Source: Cryobacterium soli (GTDB lineage: Bacteria; Actinomycetota; Actinomycetes; Actinomycetales; Microbacteriaceae). From it: a stretch of DNA of 64,000 nucleotides. Where the stretch lies: positions 1,240,001-1,304,000 of the forward strand of contig NZ_CP030033.1 of NCBI RefSeq assembly GCF_003611035.1, read 5' to 3'. Position 1 is the first letter of the stretch. Every line of letters starts with the position of its first letter. The position numbers and the translations under genes are program-made. Positions 11,978 through 22,633 of this stretch are shown here, one piece after another. The notes under the pieces were generated by a model, which saw only the letters and a program-made list of their open reading frames with translations, ran no database searches and had not been told where the DNA came from.

Positions 11978-12006
11978 ACCCTAGGTTTGTCTGAGTCCAG
12001 GTGCAA
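11978..12006 (-). promoter_or_regulatory. Candidate sigma70-type promoter of the second importer
   Basis: On the minus strand TTGCAC (12006-12001), a 17-base spacer, then TAGGGT (11983-11978): a good match to vegetative promoters. Start of transcription would be near 11971, giving a leader of about 60 bases to the TTG start. The rest of the 332-base gap (11911-12242) holds a small dyad at about 12025-12042 (GTTAC/GTAAC arms) and the shorter upstream region of the divergent DCC gene; nothing else was seen. Confidence 0.5.
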
Positions 12007-12242
12007 AACGTGGCGGTAAACGTTACACAGGAGTAACTTACGGCGCACGATTCTTGCGCAACGATGCGTTTATCCACACTTATCTGCGACCCATGCGAAG
12101 ATCTCTCACGATACTTGGGACTAAGGTCCCGAGAGGCTGTGCAAGCGGTTTCAGCCGGCGCACGATGCCGGTGCGACCGGCCGGTCGGGCGGCCATCGGC
12201 CAGCCGGAAGGACGCTCGCCCGCGGGGGCGCAAAATAGAGGC

Positions 12243-12635
12243 ATGCCGACCATCGCGCGCACCTCCCCCGCCACTTTGATCTTCGACGGCGACTGCGGCT
12301 TCTGTACCACCGCTGTCCTCTGGATGCAGCGCACCCTGCCGAGGGTCCCGGCCACCGCTCCGTTCCAATGGACCGACTTGGCCCGCTACGGCCTCACCGA
12401 GGAGCAGGCTCGCGCGCGAGTGTGGTTCGTCTCGGGCGAACGGCAGTACGGCGGCGCCGCGGCCGTGGCAGCGATCCTGCGCGGACAACCGAATCGTGCG
12501 TTGCGAGTACTCGGCACACTGGCCACCGTACCGCCGTGGTCATGGGCCGCCTCGGCCGGATACCGGCTCGTGGCCCGCTACCGATACCGGCTGCCGGGCG
12601 GCACCCCGGCGTGCCGGATGCCGAGCGCCTCGTGA
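12243..12635 (+). CDS. DUF393 / DCC-family thiol-disulfide oxidoreductase-like protein
   Basis: 130 residues. The start ATG at 12243 gives MPTIARTSPATLIFDGDCGFC, and the DGDCGFC segment is the defining motif of the DCC family (Asp, Cys, Cys near residues 15-21). A conserved later stretch, YGGAAAVAAIL, also fits. The biochemical reaction is uncertain; a thioredoxin-like redox role is the usual family annotation. Its TGA overlaps the GTG of the next gene (GTGA), so the pair is probably translationally coupled. A longer frame reaching 12054 has no ribosome site and is rejected. Confidence 0.85.
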   Translation: MPTIARTSPATLIFDGDCGFCTTAVLWMQRTLPRVPATAPFQWTDLARYGLTEEQARARVWFVSGERQYGGAAAVAAILRGQPNRALRVLGTLATVPPWSWAASAGYRLVARYRYRLPGGTPACRMPSAS

Positions 12636-13435
12636 GCAGCCGGGTCGTGGGCGGCACTGCCCCGAGCGCCCCCGACGTCTCGCGTGTTCGGCTGCGCTGG
12701 GAGATCGTCATCGTGCTCGGGCTGTCGCTGGGCGCATCCGCCGTGTACTCGATCGTCTCGATCATCGCCAGGCTCACCGAAGAGGTGGCGCTGGGCGATC
12801 AGTCCGCCACGATCAACGGCTCGCAGTCCACCCGGGAATGGCTCGACTTCACTTATCAGTTCCTGGGCATCGTCTTCGCCCTGTTCCCCGTGGCGCTGGT
12901 GCTCTACCTGCTGTGGCAACCCGGTCGGAGCGCCTTCCGGCGGCTCGGGGTGGACTTCACCGAACCGCGCCGTGACCTCCTGCGCGGCGGCGGGCTGCTC
13001 CTGCTCATCGGCATCCCTGGGCTCGGCCTGTACCTGGCCGGCCGCGCGCTGGGTTTCACCGTGGCGGTGGTGCCGTCGCCGCTGGACACGTTCTGGTGGA
13101 CCATCCCGATCCTGGTGTTCTCGGCGCTCCGTAGCGCCCTGAGCGAGGAACTCATCGTGGTGGGGTATCTGTTCACCCGGTTGAAGGAATTGGGCTGGAA
13201 CACCTGGACCATCATCGTCTCGGCGGCGCTGCTGCGCGGCAGCTACCACCTTTATCAGGGCATCGGGCCGTTCGTGGGCAATGCCCTGATGGGAGTGGTG
13301 TTCGGCTGGTGCTACGTGCGCTGGGGCCGGGTGATGCCCCTGGTGATCGCGCACTGGGTGCTCGACATCCTCTCGTTCGTCGGTTACCCCCTCGCGGTGC
13401 TCTGGTGGCCCGCTCTGCTCACCCCCACCTCCTAG
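12632..13435 (+). CDS. CPBP-family intramembrane glutamic protease-like protein
   Basis: 267-residue multi-pass membrane protein of the CAAX-protease/bacteriocin-processing family. Start is the GTG at 12632 overlapping the stop of the DCC gene. Family motifs are in the last third: the double glutamate SEELIVVGYL (about residues 170-180), the histidine region RGSYHLYQG and the final IAHWVLDI. At least six hydrophobic segments can be seen. The position after EE where many members have Arg reads Gly (EELIVVG), a variant I believe is common in actinobacterial members. Substrate unknown. Confidence 0.85.
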   Translation: MSSRVVGGTAPSAPDVSRVRLRWEIVIVLGLSLGASAVYSIVSIIARLTEEVALGDQSATINGSQSTREWLDFTYQFLGIVFALFPVALVLYLLWQPGRSAFRRLGVDFTEPRRDLLRGGGLLLLIGIPGLGLYLAGRALGFTVAVVPSPLDTFWWTIPILVFSALRSALSEELIVVGYLFTRLKELGWNTWTIIVSAALLRGSYHLYQGIGPFVGNALMGVVFGWCYVRWGRVMPLVIAHWVLDILSFVGYPLAVLWWPALLTPTS

Positions 13436-13455
13436 TTCCAGTTCGCGAGGGGTTT

Positions 13456-16353
<2,898 letters not shown>

Positions 16354-16430
16354 ATGGGGGAAGGCTCTTTCCGGGGTCTGATTCGGTCGTGCGAGGTGAG
16401 GCGTGCGGCGAGGGGCGGTGGGCCGGGCTG

Positions 16431-16802
16431 TTACTCGCCGATGATGGCGGAGTACTCGGCGTAGCTCAGCAGCGCCGGGAGGGTCTCGAAGGTGACCTTG
16501 ATGAGCCAGCCCTCGCCCAGCGGGTCGCTGTTGACGAGTTCGGGGCTGGCGACCACGGCGTCGTTGACCTCGGCGACGGTGCCGTCGATGGGGGCGAAGA
16601 GCTCGCCGACCGACTTGGTCGACTCGATCTCGCCGACGACGGTGCCGGAGGCGACGGAGCTGCCGACCTCGGGCAGCTCCACGAAGACCACGTCACCGAG
16701 CTTGTCGGCGGCGTAGGCGGTGATGCCGACGGTGGCGGTGTCGCCGTCGACGAGCACCCATTCGTGCTCTGCGGTGTACTGGAGTTCGGTCTTGTCGGCC
16801 AT
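16431..16802 (-). CDS. gcvH: Glycine cleavage system H protein
   Basis: 123 residues; the lipoyl carrier of the glycine cleavage system. The start is the ATG at 16802 ([15 protein letters not shown]), preceded by a GAGAGGAACCCCC stretch; a frame extension to 16829 would add nine residues upstream and is less likely. The lipoylated lysine is in [18 protein letters not shown], near residue 63. The middle gene of the cluster, 116 bases after gcvT and 77 before gcvP. Lipoyl ligase and dihydrolipoyl dehydrogenase genes are not in the window. Confidence 0.97.
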   Translation of the reverse strand: MADKTELQYTAEHEWVLVDGDTATVGITAYAADKLGDVVFVELPEVGSSVASGTVVGEIESTKSVGELFAPIDGTVAEVNDAVVASPELVNSDPLGEGWLIKVTFETLPALLSYAEYSAIIGE

Positions 16803-16918
16803 GGGGGTTCCTCTCAAAGGGTAGATCACGGGGTGGATCGGTGGAGCTGATCGGTTGTGGGGCGAAGCGTGAGACGCCGCGCGAACGGATGCCCGGGCCG
16901 GGCCGGGCGTTTCTTGAG

Positions 16919-18151
16919 TTACTTGGCGCGCTTGTAGAAGGGCAGTGCTATGACGGTGGCCGGGGCGCGGGTGCCGCGCACGTCGATGAACACCTCGGTG
17001 TCGAGGCGGGCCAGCGGCGGCGCGACGTACGCCATGGCGATCGGGTAACCGAGGGTGGGCGAGAGTGCTCCGCTGGTGATGATGCCTTCGGGTTCGGTGG
17101 CGTCGATGCTGCGGAAGATCTCGTAGCCGGCGCGGCCGGCGCGCTTACCGGCCGAGACCAGGCCGACGAGCACGTGAGCCTCGCCGGACGGACCCTCCTC
17201 GCTGGCGGTGCGGCCGACGAAGTCGGTGGGCTTGGCCAGGTTGACCACGCGGCCGAGCCCGGCCTGGGCGGGGTAGGTGGAGGTGGTCAGCTCGTGGCCG
17301 TAGAGCGGCATCCCGGCTTCGAGCCGCAGGGTGTCGCGGCTGGCGAGCCCGGCCGGAACCAGCCCGTGTGGGGCGCCGGCGACAACGAGGGCGTCCCAGA
17401 GGGCGAGGGCATCCGCATTGGGCAGGTAGAGCTCGAAACCGTCTTCACCCGTGTAGCCAGTGCGGGCCACGAGCACCGGAGCGCCATTGAAGCCGGCGGT
17501 GAGCGCGCGGTAGTAGCGGAGCCCGGTGAGGTCCCCGTCGACGCGGAGCCCAGCGGTTGCCTGCACGATCGCGAGCGCGTTGGGACCCTGCACGGCGATG
17601 AGCGCGGTGTCGCCGCTCTCGTCGGTGACGGTCACGTCGAACCGGGCGGACCGGGTGGTGAGGGCCTCGAGGGCCTGGTCGTGGTTGCCGGCGTTGGCCA
17701 CGACGAGGAACTCGGTCTCCCCGGTGCGGTAGACAACGAGGTCGTCGATGATGCCGCCGCGGGAGTTCAGCAGCAGGCTGTACTTGGCCTGCATGAGATC
17801 GATGACCGACAGCTGCCCGGCCAGCGCGTGGTCGAGGAACTCGCCGGCCTGCGGGCCGCTGACCCGGATCTCAGCCATGTGCGAGAGGTCGAAGAGGCCT
17901 GCCGCCTTGCGCACGGCGTGGTGTTCGGCGAGATCGCTGGAGTAGCGCACAGGCATCTGCCAGCCGGCGAAGTCGGTGAAGCTGGCGCCGGCGGCCACGT
18001 GGGCGGCGTGCAGCGGCGAGAACCGTTCGGTCGCGGCGGCGTCCGTGCCGGGCTGCTCCGGGCCGGTCGGGCCTGTGCTGGTCGAGTCGGTGCTGGTGAA
18101 GTCGGTGCTGGTGAAGTCGGTGCTGGTCTGGTCTGGGCTGGCCGAGGTCAT
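16919..18151 (-). CDS. gcvT: Aminomethyltransferase, T-protein of the glycine cleavage system
   Basis: 410 residues. Transfers the methylene unit from lipoyl-GcvH to tetrahydrofolate, releasing ammonia. Motifs include [20 protein letters not shown] at about residue 58, [11 protein letters not shown] and [12 protein letters not shown]. The T-protein core usually begins almost at the N-terminus; here it is preceded by about 45 extra residues rich in Thr, Ser and Asp, produced by a 15-base tandem repeat (18066-18140). Translation could alternatively start further in, but no better start with a ribosome site is seen. First gene of the operon, directly under the glycine riboswitch. Confidence 0.97.
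   Translation of the reverse strand: MTSASPDQTSTDFTSTDFTSTDSTSTGPTGPEQPGTDAAATERFSPLHAAHVAAGASFTDFAGWQMPVRYSSDLAEHHAVRKAAGLFDLSHMAEIRVSGPQAGEFLDHALAGQLSVIDLMQAKYSLLLNSRGGIIDDLVVYRTGETEFLVVANAGNHDQALEALTTRSARFDVTVTDESGDTALIAVQGPNALAIVQATAGLRVDGDLTGLRYYRALTAGFNGAPVLVARTGYTGEDGFELYLPNADALALWDALVVAGAPHGLVPAGLASRDTLRLEAGMPLYGHELTTSTYPAQAGLGRVVNLAKPTDFVGRTASEEGPSGEAHVLVGLVSAGKRAGRAGYEIFRSIDATEPEGIITSGALSPTLGYPIAMAYVAPPLARLDTEVFIDVRGTRAPATVIALPFYKRAK
18066..18140 (-). repeat. 15-bp minisatellite inside the 5' end of gcvT
   Basis: Five consecutive 15-base units: 18081-18095, 18096-18110 and 18111-18125 are nearly identical (gtgaagtcggtgctg), with degenerate units at 18066-18080 and 18126-18140. The length is a multiple of three, so copy-number change keeps the frame; each unit adds five residues of a Thr-Ser-Thr-Asp-Phe type. 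Confidence 0.85.
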
Positions 18152-18194
18152 GAGTTCTCCGGTTCATCGCCGGGCGCGTGCCCGGTGAGGTGCT

Positions 18195-18456
18195 CCGGGG
18201 CTCGTTCGAACCCCGGTGGGAACTCCCCCTCTGTCGTCAGGCCTGAGAGCTTCGCCGGGCGCGTGTGCGCTCCCGGCTTTCACCATGGGCGGGATGTGGC
18301 CCGTGCCGTGCGGATCCCGCGAAGCGAGACCCGGACGCGCTGTGCACATCCGCTTTTCAGAGTGGCCCGTTCGATGCGGTACGAGTACCTGAGAGATTGT
18401 CGGGGAGGATTGCTCCTTCGGTGTTCGCTCGTCTTCTGACGTCGAACTCTCCCGCA
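18195..18456 (-). promoter_or_regulatory. Tandem glycine riboswitch upstream of gcvT
   Basis: On the minus strand the leader shows two glycine aptamers. Aptamer 1 (18455-18350): GCGGGAGAGTTC, then ACCGAAGGAGCAA, CTCTCAGGTAC and CACTCTGAAAAGCGG. Aptamer 2 (about 18290-18222): GGTGAAAGCC, a GC stem, CTCTCAGGCCTGA and GACAGAGGGGGAG. A third stem, CCGGGG/CCCCGG (18216-18195), follows and may be the expression platform, ending about 44 bases before the gcvT start. Glycine riboswitches activate glycine cleavage genes when glycine is abundant; here that would switch on gcvT, gcvH and gcvP together. Confidence 0.93.
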
Positions 18457-18779
18457 TCGATCGTGTGGCCCAGTATTCAGTTGGTTCCTACTGCTGTGTA
18501 GTCTAACCGACCACCCTCCCTACAGACCTATGGGTTCCCCCGCCCCGCCCCAGAGTTAACGCCCCCGTAACTTGCCCCGCCCGCCGCGCCCTCCCTCTCC
18601 CGCGACCTCTGACAGAGGAAGACACAACCCCGGCGTTGCTCCCACCGCCTGACTTGACCCCCGATTTCCGGGGCTTTCTCACGGGTCTCTGGTCGCGGCC
18701 GAGGACCGTGCCATCGCTCCCCACGGGCGAAGCCCCTGGAGCGGCCAGCTCAGATGCGGCGCTCGGCGGAGGTGCAGCG
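18457..18779. other. Promoter region of the gcv operon and uncharacterised spacer
   Basis: About 320 bases between the riboswitch and the DUF222 remnant. The part next to the riboswitch (18457-18530) must hold the gcv promoter but I could not fix the hexamers. The rest (18530-18780) is C-rich on the plus strand and may contain a decayed 5' part of the DUF222/HNH gene; no ribosome site or family motif was found in it. Confidence 0.4.
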
Positions 18780-19188
18780 GAAGGTGTGAGCGGAGCCAGC
18801 TCGGCCGGGACCGGTGCAGCATTCGGTCTCGGCACGCAGCCCGCCACAGATCAAGGCTCCGCCCAGCGCACCCTGGAGCAGTTACGGGCCGACGTCACCG
18901 CGGCCCTGCTGCTCGACGGAGTCACCCCGTCCGGGATGGGGCGCCGGTATCCGCGGGACCGTGATGGTCACCGTTCCGGTGTTCACCCTGATGGGACTCT
19001 CCGACGAACCCGCCACCCTCGAAGGCTACGGCCCCATCTCCCCCGACGCCGCCCGCCAGATCGCCGGCACCGCACCCGGCTTCACCCGGCTGCTCATCCA
19101 CCCCGAGACCGGGGCGCTGCTCTCCTTCGGGGCAGACCACTACAAGGTCACCAAGAAGGCGCGGAAGGTCGTGCACCCACCGTTCTAA
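18780..19188 (+). pseudogene. Broken DUF222 (13E12-type) HNH endonuclease-family gene
   Basis: Two reading frames must be joined to recover the family sequence. Frame one carries QRTLEQLRADVTAALLLDGV and then TPSG up to about 18937; frame two carries GAGIRGTVMVTVPVFTLMGL onward, with GYGPISPDAARQIAGTAPGF and RLLIHPETGALLSFG, ending at 19188. Dropping one base from the G4 run at 18938-18941 restores one frame. The 3' part stops after KVTKKARKVVHPPF, exactly where the HNH nuclease domain (CRFPGC-type) should start, and the 5' part is unlike the family. So the gene has a frameshift plus loss of the HNH domain. These genes are repeated in actinobacterial genomes and often decay. Confidence 0.8.
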
Positions 19189-19248
19189 ACCCCCAGTCCG
19201 CGACACGACTCACGGGGTCTCGACCGACTCCACCAGCGAGGGGCCGGG

Positions 19249-19731
19249 TCAGATGTGGAGCTTGAAACCCAGGTGGGACGGAGCGAAGCCGAGACGTTCG
19301 TAGAAGCGGTGGGCGTCGACGCGGGAGGCATCCGAGGTCAGCTGAACGAGCCGGCATCCGTGGGCGCGGCCGTACTCGACGGCCCATTCGATCATCGCGC
19401 TGCCCAGGCCGTTGCCGCGCAGGCCGGAGCTCACCCGGACCGCCTCGATCTGCAGCCGGGTGGAGCCCGCCCGGGCGAGGCCGGGCAGCAGGGACAACTG
19501 CTCGGTGGCCACGACCCGGCCTGCCGGGTCGACCACGACCACGAGGTGGTGATCCGGCGAGGCGTCGATGGCCGTGAACGCCGCCAGGTAGGGCGCCAGG
19601 TCCTCCGTGGACTCCTCGGCGGCTCGGAGCTGGTCGTCGGCCAGCAGGCCGACGATGGCGGCAATGTCCCCGGCGAGCGCCGGTCGCAAGGTGAACGGGC
19701 CGCCGGGAAGGTCGAAAAGAGCGTCAGTCAT
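19249..19731 (-). CDS. GNAT-family N-acetyltransferase
   Basis: 160 residues from the ATG at 19731 (MTDALFDLPGGPFTLRPA). The acetyl-CoA binding region is VSSGLRGNGLGSAMIEWAVE (R/Q-x-x-G-x-G motif, about residues 98-118), followed by the typical C-terminal ASRVDAHRFYERLGF. Substrate unknown. The frame stays open far upstream to 20184, but that part overlaps the opposite-strand gene and lacks a ribosome site. Divergent from the next gene with 114 bases between starts. Confidence 0.88.
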   Translation of the reverse strand: MTDALFDLPGGPFTLRPALAGDIAAIVGLLADDQLRAAEESTEDLAPYLAAFTAIDASPDHHLVVVVDPAGRVVATEQLSLLPGLARAGSTRLQIEAVRVSSGLRGNGLGSAMIEWAVEYGRAHGCRLVQLTSDASRVDAHRFYERLGFAPSHLGFKLHI

Positions 19732-19845
19732 CCATCCAGCATGCCAGCGCGCGACGGCGTCTCGTCGGCGGCCCGCTGGCGCGCGATCACCCGCCGGTCG
19801 ACCGACCGGATGCCCGCCGGCGCGTGAGCCGGGCACAATGGATCG

Positions 19846-20301
19846 ATGCAGATCGCCGCCATCACCACAGCCGACTTCGAGTCCGTCATCGCGCTCTGGG
19901 AGACCACCGGGCTCACCCGCCCGTGGAATCCGCCGGCCGCCGACCTGGAGCGGGCGCTCGGCACCGAATCCGCCACGGTTTTGGGGGTGTTCGCAGATGC
20001 CGAGAACGCAGGCACCGAGATCACGGCAACCGAGCGCCAGGGCAACGCACTCCTCGGCACCGTGATGGTGGGCCACGACGGCCATCGCGGCTGGATCTAC
20101 TACCTGGCCGTTGCCCCCTCCGAGCAGGGCACGGGCCTGGGCCGGATGCTGATGGACGCGGCCGAGGCCTGGCTCGTCGACCATGGCGCCGTGAAAGTTC
20201 AGCTCATGGTTCGGCAGACCAATGTGGCCGTCACCGGGTTCTACGACCGGCTCGGCTACGCGGATGCCGACGTGCGCGTGCTCGCCAAACGGCTCGACTG
20301 A
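19846..20301 (+). CDS. GNAT-family acetyltransferase, YpeA-like
   Basis: 151 residues, starting MQIAAITTADFESVIALWET. The ALWETTGLTRPWN start, the central YYLAVAPSEQGTGLGRMLM (acetyl-CoA motif, about residues 85-105) and the end FYDRLGYADADVRVLAKRLD match the short YpeA type of GNAT. Substrate unknown. It is followed 14 bases later by the amidase gene on the same strand, so they may be cotranscribed. Confidence 0.88.
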   Translation: MQIAAITTADFESVIALWETTGLTRPWNPPAADLERALGTESATVLGVFADAENAGTEITATERQGNALLGTVMVGHDGHRGWIYYLAVAPSEQGTGLGRMLMDAAEAWLVDHGAVKVQLMVRQTNVAVTGFYDRLGYADADVRVLAKRLD

Positions 20302-20315
20302 GCGGCAGCCACCCC

Positions 20316-21734
20316 GTGGACCTCGCCGAATACGCCTCGCACGATGCTGTGGGCCTCCGCGACGCCATCCGCGCCGGTGCGGTGTCGGCGGCCGAGGTCG
20401 AGCGACTCGCCCGCGATGCCGTGGACTCGGTCAACGCCGACCTGAACGCCCTGGCCCGCCCGCTGTTCGACCCCGCGCTGGCGGCCGAGGCGACCGGCCC
20501 GTTCGCGGGCGTTCCCTTCCTGATCAAGGACAGCGGGCCGTTCGCTCGCGGTGTGCAGTTCGCGCTGGGCAGCCGGAGCATCCGGGGGGTCGCGGCCGGC
20601 GCCGACCATGAGTTGATGGCGCGTTTCCGCGCCGCCGGACTGGTGGCGATCGGCCAGACCACCGCCCCTGAATTCGGGCTGAACTTCGCCACCGAACCTG
20701 TGCGCACCGGCCCCACCGTGAACCCCTGGGCACTCGACCGCGGGGTCGGCGGCTCCAGCGGAGGCAGCGCGGCGCTCGTGGCCGCAGGAGCGGTTCCGCT
20801 CGCGCACGCCAACGACGCCGCCGGGTCGATCCGGGTGCCCGCGGCCTGCTGCGGCATCGTGGGCCTCAAACCCAGCCGGGGCCGCACGCCCAGTGGTCCC
20901 CTGGCCGGTGAGGCCGGCTTCGGATTGATCGGCGAATTCGCGCTCACCCGCAGCATCCGGGACACCGCCCACCTGCTCGATGCCGTGGGCTCCCCCAGCA
21001 TCGGGGAGAAATACACCCTGCCCGCACCGATCGTTCCGTTCGCGAGGTCGCACCGGCAGGATCCCGGCCGTCTGCGCGTCGCCCTGGTGACAGAGGCCTG
21101 GTCGGGGGTGCCGGTGGACGCGCAGGTCGCCGCCGCGGCCATAGCCGTGGGGCGCACCCTCGAGTGGATCGGGCATTCGGTCGCCGACGCCCGACCCGAG
21201 ATCGATCCGGACGATATCGTCGAGGCCGAGATGCTGGCCGTGCTGGCCAGCGGCGCCGCCCTGCTGCGTGCCCCGCGCCGCCCGGACCCGGCTCGGCTCG
21301 AGGCCGTCTCCCGGGTGGTGCTCGACGAGACGGCCCGGGCCAGCGCACTCGATGTCGCGGCCGCCATCGACGCCCAACACCGGGTGACCCGGGCGATCGG
21401 CCTGTTCTTCACCAGGTACGACCTGCTACTCACCCCGACCGTGGCCCAGCTGCCGCTGCGGGTAGGAACCCTGGACTACAACGAGGCCGGCCACACGGCC
21501 CGGTCGTGGATCCGCCGCATTCTCGAGTTCGGACCGTTCACCGCGCCGTTCAATATCTCCGGACATCCCGCGATCAGCCTGCCGCTCGGCCAGAGTCGCG
21601 AGGGACTGCCGATCGGGGTGCAGCTCGTGGCGGCGTACGGCCGCGACGACCTGCTGCTGCAGGCGGCGGCGCAGCTCGAGCAGGCGCTGCCGTGGGCCGA
21701 CCGGCTGCCACCGATCCACACCGACCAGGTGTGA
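20316..21734 (+). CDS. Amidase (amidase signature family)
   Basis: 472 residues from a GTG at 20316; the frame reaches upstream to 19824 but that part overlaps the GNAT gene. The catalytic triad of amidase-signature enzymes is visible: Lys in PFLIKD (about residue 70), the cis-Ser in the GGSSGGSAALVA loop (about 148-159) and the nucleophile Ser in GSIRVPAACCGIVGLKPS (about 170). The end, PIGVQLVAAYGRDDLLLQAA, is also typical. It hydrolyses a carboxamide of unknown identity; it is not GatA, as gatB/gatC are absent. Confidence 0.93.
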   Translation: MDLAEYASHDAVGLRDAIRAGAVSAAEVERLARDAVDSVNADLNALARPLFDPALAAEATGPFAGVPFLIKDSGPFARGVQFALGSRSIRGVAAGADHELMARFRAAGLVAIGQTTAPEFGLNFATEPVRTGPTVNPWALDRGVGGSSGGSAALVAAGAVPLAHANDAAGSIRVPAACCGIVGLKPSRGRTPSGPLAGEAGFGLIGEFALTRSIRDTAHLLDAVGSPSIGEKYTLPAPIVPFARSHRQDPGRLRVALVTEAWSGVPVDAQVAAAAIAVGRTLEWIGHSVADARPEIDPDDIVEAEMLAVLASGAALLRAPRRPDPARLEAVSRVVLDETARASALDVAAAIDAQHRVTRAIGLFFTRYDLLLTPTVAQLPLRVGTLDYNEAGHTARSWIRRILEFGPFTAPFNISGHPAISLPLGQSREGLPIGVQLVAAYGRDDLLLQAAAQLEQALPWADRLPPIHTDQV

Positions 21735-21824
21735 ACGGCGACCGACCCCGGGGCCGGTCCGGCAGTTGCGGGCCGACCCGCCGTAACGCTTGGAATTGGG
21801 CCACGAGCGTGCTTCGCTGGGGAC

Positions 21825-22577
21825 ATGTCCAATCGAGGGAACACGCCCGACGAGCCCGGCACACCGGACCGTTCGCCTGACACGCGCGCGCCGGCCGACC
21901 CCGGCGGCCTGCCGATGTTCCCGCTCGGGTCGGTGCTCTTCCCCTATATGCCCCTGCAGCTGCGGGTCTTCGAGGAACGGTACCTGATGATGCTGGCGCG
22001 CATCCTGGAATCTGAGCCGGCCGAATTCGGCGTGGTGCTCATCGAGCGCGGCCAGGAGGTGGGCGGCGGCGAGCACGCCTTCAGCACCGGGACCGTGGCG
22101 CAGGTGATCGAGCTCGTGGCCCCGGAGGGCTTTGTCGGCCTCGTGGCCCAGGGCGATCGGCGCATCGAGGTCGTCGAGTGGAGCGGCGGCACTCCCTACC
22201 CGCAGGCCGTGGTGCGGGAGCTGCCTCCCCTGGTCTGGGATGAGGCTCTGAAGCCCCTGCGGGTGCTGGCCGAGCAGACCGTGCGCCGCACCCTCTCGCT
22301 GGCCAGCGAGTTCACCGACGACGCCTGGTCGGCCGATGTGGCGCTCTCCGAGGACCCCGTTGAGGCCGCCTGGCAATTGGCCGGCATCGCTCCGGTCGGC
22401 CCGCTCGACCAGGTCGACATGCTGCGCTCCACCACGATGGCCGGTCTGCTGCGAGCGATCTTCGATCACACGGAGGCGGCCGCCGATGCCTTCCGGCTTC
22501 CCGGCCCCGGCGACCTCGATGAGGGCGACCTCGACACCGACGACCTCGGCCCCGACGACCCGGGCCGGGACTCTTGA
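21825..22577 (+). CDS. LON-domain (LON substrate-binding) protein
   Basis: 250 residues. After a disordered N-terminus of about 28 residues comes the N-terminal domain of Lon protease: LPMFPLGSVLFPYMPLQLRV, FEERY, and VVLIERGQEVGGGE. No AAA+ or protease part follows, so this is a stand-alone LON-domain protein as in many bacteria. The C-terminus is acidic (EGDLDTDDLGPDDPG). The function of stand-alone members is not established. The start ATG at 21825 has GGGGAC just upstream. Confidence 0.88.
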   Translation: MSNRGNTPDEPGTPDRSPDTRAPADPGGLPMFPLGSVLFPYMPLQLRVFEERYLMMLARILESEPAEFGVVLIERGQEVGGGEHAFSTGTVAQVIELVAPEGFVGLVAQGDRRIEVVEWSGGTPYPQAVVRELPPLVWDEALKPLRVLAEQTVRRTLSLASEFTDDAWSADVALSEDPVEAAWQLAGIAPVGPLDQVDMLRSTTMAGLLRAIFDHTEAAADAFRLPGPGDLDEGDLDTDDLGPDDPGRDS

Positions 22578-22633
22578 CCGTCAGGCCAGATCGGGCGAGC
22601 GGATGCCGGCGAGCGGATGCCGTGGAGCGGCCG

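Noticed and set aside
18503..18847. A 114-codon minus-strand frame between the riboswitch and the DUF222 remnant
   Set aside because: Low-complexity Ala/Pro/Arg sequence on the wrong strand of the remnant, with no ribosome site.
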